Part shown: piece after piece, positions 56,516 to 64,000 of the stretch
Layout: each line of letters opens with the position of its first letter
Position numbering within the stretch: the first letter of the stretch is position 1
DNA from: Laburnicola sp. R22_1
Taxonomy: Eukaryota; Ascomycota; Dothideomycetes; Pleosporales; Didymosphaeriaceae
DNA: 64,000 nt
Direction: 5' to 3'
NCBI GenBank assembly: GCA_014281115.1
Contig: JACONQ010000011.1
Location: forward strand, 2,627,229-2,691,228
Position numbers and translations under genes: made by a program
The notes under the pieces: generated by a model
What the model saw: only the letters and a program-made list of their open reading frames with translations
The model's database searches: none
Told to the model about the DNA's origin: nothing

Positions 56516-56840
56516 GTAGGCATTACGTAGAGAGTAGAAATAGGGTGTATATGCTTAAAGGGCTTGGTTTTTAGAGAAAAACGTTAAGAGATAAGAGTCA
56601 GCAGGCAAAGCCGTGATAAGGTATCACGAGCAAGCGTAAAGTAGAAAAGATAGAGAAGTATAAAAAGGTAAAAAAGATAGTAGATGGAGCTATAGTAAAG
56701 TATGATAAGTCGGAAAAGAGTAGAAAAGATAAAGGGGGCGGCGGGTAGGCCGTGATAAGGTATCACGAGTAAGAAATTAGGGGTAGGAAGGGAAATTTAG
56801 TAGTAAAGTGTTATAATTACTTTATAAGAATATAAAAGGT
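56516..56840. repeat. helicase 3' flank with duplicated palindrome
   Basis: GTGATAAGGTATCAC, an almost perfect palindrome, occurs twice (56613-56627 and 56752-56766), each followed by GAG. Between them the DNA is purine-rich (GAAAAGATAGA-type). No gene. It may be a 3' processing or protein-binding element. Confidence 0.5.
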
Positions 56841-57024
56841 TCGTAGTTAGGTTAGAAAGCCCGTTTATAAGTGCATAAGGCGTTAGGTTGGAGAACCCGT
56901 TTGTGAGTACACGAGGCGTTAGGTTGGGGAACCCGTTTATGAATGCACGAAGACGTTAGGTTGGGTTGGGGAACCCGTTTGTGAGTGGATAAGGCATTAG
57001 GTTGGGCTAGGAAGCCCGTTTACG
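56841..57024 (+). repeat. minisatellite, about five units of 36-41 bp
   Basis: Unit GCGTTAGGTTGGGGAACCCG-TTTGTGAGTGCACGAG, starting near 56841, 56881, 56917, 56954 and 56995. Each contains TTAGGTTGGGG, reminiscent of telomeric hexamers. Confidence 0.8.
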
Positions 57025-57120
57025 TATAAATAATAATAATAAAAAAAAATTAATTTATAATAATATAATTAAATAAAGGTACGATACACGGGTAAGGTTA
57101 GAAAATTTCGAGAAATAAAT

Positions 57121-57580
57121 TTTTTATTTTAAGGTGCCAAAACAAATAGCAGAAGCATGCAAATCGGTCGTACTCTTCTAATTTTTAATTAAGGTCGTGG
57201 TCGTGCAGTTATCTGCGTCGAAAGGTAGTGTGGTTGCGAAGTAAGGTCCCGATTTAGTAAGGCGCGCGAAGCGGAGGCGCTAAGCTTAGAAGAGTTCTGG
57301 CCTAAACGTGCTAAGCTAAAAAGAACCCCTACTAAATCCCTAGTTCGCAGATTTTTATTCTAAGGTGCAAAGTATAAAGCAAGGGCATGCGAAATAAACG
57401 TACTCTTCTAATTTTTAATTAAGGTTGTGGTCGTGTAGTTACCTGCGTTAAAAGGTGGTATAGTTGTAAAGTAAGGTCCCAATTTAGTAAGGTATGGGGC
57501 TAAGCCAAAAAGAGTTCCGGCCTGAACGCGCTAAGCCGAGAAGAGTCCCTCCTAATCTCTAATACGCGACGCGTTTTCGA
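57121..57580 (+). repeat. tandem duplication, two units offset by 230 bp
   Basis: TTTTTATT(T/C)TAAGGTGC, TACTCTTCTAATTTTTAATT, AAGTAAGGTCCC and the GCTAAG...AAGAGT blocks recur in the same order at an offset of 230 bp. Differences are mostly transitions. No coding sequence; directly upstream of the next long frame, so it may be its 5' region. Confidence 0.75.
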
Positions 57581-57607
57581 TTCTAGCGTGACCCTATAGC
57601 TTATAGT

Positions 57608-60600
57608 ATGCCAGGAGGAAGACTAAAGAAGTATCTCACAGCTAAAGCTAAGGCTAAGGCAAAGCGGAGACGCAATTACGAAGAATACTTACGTAGAAAG
57701 AACCGCTCTTTCTAGCATATAGCTCGCCCTAACTTTATCTACTACGAACCTGCACTCCCAGGCGCTCCAACCACCACTTACCTAGACCTCAGTCTTTAAC
57801 TCAGCGCTAACGTTCCTATTCCTCGCAACCCTCTTATCCAGCCAGACAAGTTGCTAGAAGGCGAGGATGCATATAGAGCACTATCTTCTCTCGCATCGCT
57901 AGCAGTAGACAACGTAGAGGCCGCGACAGTTATTAGTCAACTCCGCGCAAGCGATAGGAAATAGACAAATGAGCGTATTAAGTATAAACAACATATACTG
58001 CAACAGATAAAGGACAGAAATGCAAGGACTGCTAGTATTTTACTTAAGATGTAGGCTGGAACTGCGCAAGTACGTACAAGCGCAGATAAAGTTCTAGAGC
58101 ACTTAGGGAACATGGAAAGGCATACAGAACTAAACAGCGATAGTATTCATAGTACAGCAGGCCAGAGTTATGCTATCAAGAGCAGTAACCTACAGCGATC
58201 GTCCACAGCGCCTGTTGCTAGGGATTTAGCTGCTGTAGAAGAACTCTTTATTGCAAACACTCGCAGTGTTAGCCACACATTAACACCTACTCTAGCAAGA
58301 GCTGCTAACACTTCTCTAGAGGCTCTAAACAGCCTACAAAGCCAGTGCAGCGTCTCTTTAGTTCGATTAAGCGGCTAACACAAGACCTTCCTAGCCCAGA
58401 GCAACATACTACTCTCTTAGGTTAAACCTATATCTAGACAAGCGTCTAAGGGCAGCAACGCGCCGCAGCTAGTGCAGCTAACTCCCAGCCATAGCACCCC
58501 TCTACCACTACCCCTATCAACTAATTATAGCACACCTCGCCTGCCACAGCCGTCTAATAGCAGCAACACTTAGCCAGCTGCGCAAGGAACACTAGCCACC
58601 ATATCTCCCTCACTATTCGCCCGCCCTAGTAATGTGCTTAGCCCACGCGCTGTCCGAGCAGCGTCGCCAACGCAATTGACACCTAGAGTAGGCAGTCCAC
58701 CCACTCCACCCACCAAGCGAACCGCCTACAAGCTCGCCAAGCAGCTGCGGAACTTTCAAGGCTGTACCCACGAGGAGCACGCAGCAGCGGACAGACTCCA
58801 CTAGGAACATTACCAGCGCCCTGACGTACACTCTGCATGCTTATTATTTAAGGAGATTACGCACCTGCTTTGCGGAGTGCACAATAGGGGAACGCCTCTC
58901 CCAGATATCCTTAGCAACCTAAAGCTAATGCAACCCTCTAGTCTGCCCGAGAGCTTAGACCTAAAGGCTGCGTTCGAGGGCACGAGTCCCGTCGCTTTCC
59001 CTGAAGACGTTAGCACGCCCGACAAGAAGCTGCCCTGCAACCTCTGCCTCTAACAGCACCACAACAGTAGCAGGAAAGGACGTGCTGCTAAAGTCAGGTT
59101 CGATGTAGACAGTGTGTGCTGCTTTCCCAGCAGCCTAGCGTTTGCCCGGAATGGCATCGACTGGCACCCTCGAGCGCATCTCATCCTAAACCTGGACGCA
59201 GATATACATTTCAGCCTTATGGTGTCTGCGTACAATCGTCGCGGCGACCTAGCGACAAGGAACCTGCCGCTGCACAAGATCCCTCATTACTGCTTCGGTT
59301 CTGTTGCAGGCAGCATCAAGTCGCTGCTGATATTTGTCTTCTTCCCAGAACTTCACCTTAAAAGCCAGTACAAGCATAGTACCTACCTAAGCAAGCAAGA
59401 CTAACAGCTCTGGCTAGATGCTGTGCTACTCCTAGCTATTGGCAAAACTGTAAATAACTCGACCCTAGCGTCGTATCTTCCCGCCTCTGAGGACAATACT
59501 AGCAGGGGAGTAACTGCGGTGTCAGCAGAGACGTTAAAGCGAAAAGAGAGCGCGCGGGAGCAGCTCTTAGCGTATAGGCTACAGCACCAGCACCTTAATC
59601 CACTATAAACTACCGTCCTTAAACAGATTGCCAAAAACCCCAGCTTGGATCGCTTCAACAACGCTACCCTATTCGTGCATGCAAAGAACACCAAGCTTGC
59701 ACACATAACAGGCGACTTAACCGGTGCGTACGGACGCTGGGAACAGGCCTGGGCAGAAGCTGCCGATCCGCAATTCTACAGCAAAGATCGCACCTACGTA
59801 GACCTTGCCAAGACGGTCACATCAGAGGACTATGCCTACCCGTACGACGTGGTCCCAGCCGAGTTCGAGGCCGAGACTTTTCTCTAGAAGCGCTGCTGCC
59901 TGGAGTCCTATGCCCGCACGCGCGTGAAGCTGCTGGAAGACGGCAAACAGGCTAGAGGGAGTCCGCGGGTGACCACCTACCCCTGGGCCACTATAAGAGA
60001 CACGATGGGCCAGACGCTGTCCGCGGTGCCACGCAGGCAGAAGAACATGGATGGACTAGTGTACTCACAGTTCTACACGAACATCAAGACGCTATTTAAC
60101 AACTCCAAGGTTTACATGTTTAACAACAAGGCGGTAGAGAATCTGGCGCTGGATCCTAGCTACATCCGCTCGCTGCAGCAGCAGGGTAGGGGTGCCACCT
60201 TTTCTGAGAACGTCTGCAAGGGCTCCTACCTCCACAGCAAAGGCCGTGCATTCTCCAACCTCAGAGACAACCAGCGGCGATCGTACGGGATCCAGGAAGA
60301 GCATCGAATTTCTCTCACCATGATGGATGAGATTTGTGAGCAATGGCGTGCGTGGGATCTCTACGACGACAGCATCGACGACGTCTGCTCGCCGCTCCCG
60401 TACTACGTCGTACCATCGCAGGAGCTGTTCGGCTTTCTCCGCGCACAAATCAACAAGTACTGTTTTTTGTTCGAGCATACGCTCGCGCATACCGCCCGGA
60501 CGTACTCGCTTCCCAAGACCATAGTGATGGTGATCGCGCTGCGAGCGCTCTAGTTCTGCTACAGCAGCAGCTTACTATGCAGAGAGTCGCTACTATATAA

Positions 60601-61834
60601 GGATCGCTAGGAATAGAGGCGCGGGCAGGATCTTGTTGTAAAAGAGGGCCTTGGCATGCAGGAGACGCTAGAGAGGTGCGGTATAGGCTAGTTCCTGCCC
60701 AAGTTCAGCTAGGTGACTAGGCGGCTGGCGCAGCCGCATAGCGACAACATGCTCGTTAGAAACTTATTAATACATACTAAGTACAAGCGCTAGTAGAGAG
60801 CAGTTAAGAATCTGTAGGACGTGTTTGTCTAGTTTAACTAGGCAATAGGCTAGTACTAGCAGTATAATATATAGCAGCACCCCTAACTACTTTAAAAGTG
60901 GCTAGAGTATCTATATACGCTTAGCTTAGAGCAATTTAATACTAATATGTGGTTATTAATACTAGCCGCCCACAAAAGCCGTCCTAAGCTATTGCTAGCT
61001 GCGCTTAGGCAGAATAGCAATATAACATTCTACTACAAGGGAATAAAACGCATATTTTTAGAAGAGAGTGTGGTTGCGCCGCCACACCTAGTTATAGGAA
61101 ATAAGATGCGCTTCTCTATAGTAGATAAGCTGCTAGACTTTCTATTTCTCTAAGATAACAAGTAAGAGCGTGTAGGATAGGGAGGCAGACCCTATTGTCT
61201 TATCCTATAAAAGAGCTTCGAGTTTGTAGAGAGCTAGCTAGGCTACTAGCGGGCGAGTAGGTGGCTAGACGAGTTCTTCTACCTCGTCCGCTTAACGCAT
61301 TGGATCCTGCCCTACCTATTAAACAAGTTATTAATTACGTCTATAAAAGAAAGCCGCACGCAAAGCTTAATAGGGCAGATAATATAGTTTTTAGCTATGT
61401 TTGCAGATCCTAGCATAGTTACTTTGCCATTTAAAGAATTGCCTAGGACAGTCTTTAATCTTGTCTACTAAGCGTACTAATACGCTGGTTAAGTGGGCGC
61501 ATACAATTAGGCATAAGAGACAGTAATACTAATTAAGGCGTGTAGAAAGAGGGGGCTGCTAATGCTAGGCTAGGACAAGATAGTAGAGTATTGGATTGCC
61601 AGCCAGACAAGCGCTAGCATAAAGGGATTCCTACCTATATAGGAGTAAGAAATGCCTCTAACCCTGTTAATGCGAGAGAGGATTAGAGGCCTAAGTCTAG
61701 ATAAGCTGGACGCGCTTAGTAGCGTTTACTTAAGAGTAAGGAGCTATAGTCTAAGGAATAGAGACTTGTATAGAGGCCTCTCTAATAGCGGTTGCAATAT
61801 CTTTAGAGAAGCTAAGCATCGCCTAATATTCTAA
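57608..61834 (+). pseudogene. long RIPped reading frame, unknown subtelomeric protein
   Basis: A single frame from ATG 57608 (MPGGRLKKYLTAKAKAKAKR) to about 61834, roughly 1,400 codons with no frameshift, broken by TAG/TAA that are sparse up to 60550 and dense after. Visible blocks: basic N-terminus; Ser/Thr/Pro-rich linker (58430-58720); possible Cys motif CNLCL (59040); HLILNLDADIHF (59178); ITGDLTGAYGRWEQAW (59708); DTMGQTLSAVPRRQ (59999); FNNKAVENLALDPSYI (60119); PYYVVPSQELFGFL (60400); LDEFFYLVRLTHW (61265). No motif of a known enzyme was found and I do not assign a function. It sits between the helicase and the telomeric array, in the same orientation. Confidence 0.7.
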
Positions 61835-62129
61835 GCGGGCTAGAGAGGAGCGGAGCGAAAGCGGCAGTGTATTTGTACCCTCTATTAACAGCAACTAAAT
61901 GCGTCGCAAAATAGAAAAGCAGCGCTATAGGAGAGTGCTCTTAAGGTTTAAACATATCTACTAGGCTCGATAGCATCTTATAAAAGTAAGGCTACATAAA
62001 ACTATATAACGTATTTACTCTTAGTACTAGATAGAAAATTCACTTAACGTTATAAAGTGGAAAGGTAAAAGATAATTAGTAAGTTTTCGTATAATTATTC
62101 TTGGCCGCATTCTTACTAACTAGCCTATA

Positions 62130-62652
62130 TCTAGTCGGTTCTTTCTATAGCCCACTCCTTTTCCCTCTGCGGAAACGCGACTAGTGGCGTTGCATAGCGG
62201 TTTGCAGTTGCTTAAACTAGACTTATTATTAACTCTAGGCCTGCCTGTGTTCTACACATAAGGCTCTCCTTTGGCTTTTCTATGTTGGCGATGCTGTACC
62301 ACAAGCTTGACCGCGAGTAGAGGCTGCTGCTGCCGCTTAAGCTGCGCCAAGGTCGTCGTCCTAATAAGCTTCCTAACGTAGCCCGTAGCGGTTGCAATAG
62401 CTAGGGCCATGTATACTCTAAGTCTACGCTAAATCTTCCTATGTACCCATATTTCTATAGCGAAGGATAAGCGGAATTCTTTGTTACGCTTAACCTGTTC
62501 GAATGCACGGTGGGTAAAGCCTCCACGCCGCGATAGATAGTAAATGCGTTGCACGCCTTGATAGGGCTAGCCCTCTTTAGCAGAGGGTGCGATAAGGTGT
62601 AAACGGGCCTAGTAGGGGGAGCCGCACTGTGCTTTGTGGATTCTTTGGGCAT
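62130..62652 (-). pseudogene. small RIPped hypothetical frame
   Basis: Minus-strand frame from ATG 62652 (MPKESTKHSAAPPTRPVYTL) continuing in phase through three stops to about 62130. It includes LGSLLGRRPWRSLSGSSSLY and LMCRTQAGLELIISLV. The frame is preserved over about 170 codons, which suggests former coding, but no family is recognised. Confidence 0.4.
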
Positions 62653-63795
62653 AGTGGCCAGCCTAGTACGCGGCGGGTCTTTTTAGGGCACGGGTAGAGG
62701 ATACTAGTGTTGTGCAGCTAAATGCCTACTACGTATCCACGGCCAAAGGTGTAGAAATGCTAACAGCGCGTATAGGAGGCACCCTAGAGTTGTAAGAACG
62801 AGTCTAATTACTAGTACTATAGACGTTATAGAGCGTGTAGAGGTAGAGATAACGTCTAGTCCTACTAAAGATATAGTTTGGGCGTGGGGAAATGGTAGGT
62901 TATATAGGTAGTCTTTATTAACAATAAGGATAATAATTGCAACTAAGTAACGGGTAATAAAACTAGGAAGCGGTTATGTATTACTATATATTGCGGCGTT
63001 AGAGTCTTATTGCTAGAAAAGTTAAGAGAAGACTAGCTACTATATAAGAGTAAAATAGTAACACGCTAGATCTAGTAAAGAAATATTGTCTAAATTAAGG
63101 AGCATATTATATATCTTACAGTTTAAATATAGTAGCCTACTATGGCACGTTAAAATCCCCCAACTCTCTTTGTTCTTCTTTTTTTTTTTCGGGCGCTTAT
63201 ATTGCTGGCATGGCGTACAACACAGTATCTATACTAATTTCCCGTGGTTTATCTAGGGAAAGCGTATATATAGGTAGACTTTTCGCTAGATAACACGTTT
63301 GTATACGCATCTAAGATGGAAGGTGCAATAATAAAGGGCCTAAGGAGGGCGTAGTTGGCGCTTTTCGGGGCATAAGCCTTAGGTAGAGGCGTAGTAAGCG
63401 TTTTAGTTTAGTGGAATGGAGGCGTAGCGAGCGCGCCGTACAATTATTAGAAGCAACGCCATCCGTGCTGTAAAAAGTTAGTAACGCCTCTCTACCTAAG
63501 CTATAGAAAAAGGCCTTTACCGCTATATTTGCGGCTAAACATTTACACTCGGCACGTTTGCGTTGTTGTACCTATAGCAGTTCTTTGTTAAAGCGCTCTT
63601 TCTATTCATCTCTCCCTAGCATCTAGTCTGTACGGTACTAATCCTCTCGCCTAGGTCACCCGTAAATGCTAAGTCTTGCTCTCACCTACTAGCGTTACTA
63701 GACCTTCCCAACCCCATCAACCGTCGTCGCCGCTCTCAAATCCATCGTATTGTACACAGGCATGTATAGCCATACAGTGCTCACAGCTACACTGG
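62653..63795. other. subtelomeric spacer without recognisable gene
   Basis: AT-rich, RIPped to about 63150; a T-run at 63178-63190; then mixed composition. Nothing coding can be supported. It ends directly at the telomeric array. Confidence 0.5.
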
Positions 63796-63956
63796 TTAGG
63801 GTTAGGGTTAGGGTTAGGGTTAGGGTTAGGGTTAGGGTTAGGGTTAGGGTTAGGGTTAGGGTTAGGGTTAGGGTTAGGGTTAGGGTTAGGGTTAGGGTTA
63901 GGGTTAGGGTTAGGGTTAGGGTTAGGGTTAGGGTTAGGGTTAGGGTTAGGGTTAGG
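63796..63956 (+). repeat. telomeric TTAGGG array, about 27 units
   Basis: 161 bp of uninterrupted TTAGGG (26 complete units plus TTAGG). The G-rich strand runs 5' to 3' rightwards, as at a right chromosome end. The array is not terminal in the window: 44 bp of non-telomeric DNA follow. Confidence 0.97.
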
Positions 63957-64000
63957 TGCTGGGTTACCGTGGGAATGAATCCTTTTAACCTTAGCAATAC
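63957..64000. other. non-telomeric sequence beyond the TTAGGG array
   Basis: 44 bp (TGCTGGGTTACCGTGGGAAT and on) without TTAGGG repeats, up to the window edge. It means the array is interstitial here, or that an assembly junction or fold-back was captured. Confidence 0.8.

Noticed and set aside
63676..63997. Open frames of repeating Gly-Leu or Thr-Leu over the right end
   Set aside because: They are translations of the TTAGGG array and have no coding meaning.
1..64000. A Starship (giant cargo transposon) with a DUF3435 captain
   Set aside because: No DUF3435-type gene was seen at an element edge. The only recombinase-like pattern is inside the telomere-linked helicase.
1..64000. tRNA, rRNA or CRISPR-like arrays
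   Set aside because: No cloverleaf with intact arms, no rRNA core sequence and no spaced repeat array was found. The tRNA-like word beside the Copia LTRs is only 18 nt and complementary, so a primer site.

Overview
The window is a subtelomeric transposon graveyard from a filamentous ascomycete (Pezizomycotina; I cannot name the species). Four things point there: Fot1/pogo, hAT, Tc1 and Copia elements of fungal type; in-frame stops that are almost all TAG or TAA where a related copy has Gln or Trp, together with long AT-rich tracts (the footprint of repeat-induced point mutation, RIP, CpA to TpA); a spliced subtilisin gene with short 50-60 bp introns; and a telomere-linked RecQ-type helicase followed by a TTAGGG array at the right edge, oriented so that the chromosome end lies to the right.

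Layout. 1-3.8 kb: fragments of an LTR retroelement (3' interior, polypurine tract, 169-bp LTR) carrying a RIPped hAT (hAT1); the retroelement interrupts a Fot1 element (Y). 3.8-16.9 kb: five Fot1/pogo-like elements with TA target duplications. Z sits in Y. A contains C, C contains B, and B carries a second hAT (hAT2) with an 8-bp duplication 14 codons before its transposase stop. 16.9-17.6 kb: GC-rich, little-RIPped DNA with telomere-like TTGGGG strings and one isolated WD40 repeat. 17.6-26.0 kb: a large pogo-like element (D) carrying a Copia element (E, minus strand, 181-bp LTRs) and a fresh-looking Tc1-like element (F, perfect 44-bp inverted repeats).

26.0-30.5 kb: the only ordinary host-like gene, a seven-exon secreted subtilisin-like protease, with a 132-bp MITE-like foldback upstream and hAT-like debris downstream. 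30.5-41.9 kb: an AT-rich element (I) whose ends are long inverted repeats made of degenerate telomere-like minisatellites, split by Copia G (plus strand, 292-bp LTRs). 41.9-51.8 kb: AT-rich DNA with a RIPped Tc1 transposase cut in two by Copia H (minus strand, 318-bp LTRs).

51.8-64.0 kb: the telomere-proximal block. It holds a 1,494-codon DUF3505/RecQ helicase frame (three TAG stops, all motifs intact) with a tyrosine-recombinase-like middle region, several satellite repeats, a long RIPped reading frame of unknown function, and 161 bp of perfect TTAGGG repeats followed by 44 bp of other sequence.

The three Copia elements share an 18-nt putative primer-binding site directly after the 5' LTR that is complementary to the anticodon arm of tRNA-Lys(CUU), suggesting half-tRNA priming. 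The two observations I would follow up first are that site and the recombinase-like region of the helicase. All coordinates were read by eye; no searches were run.
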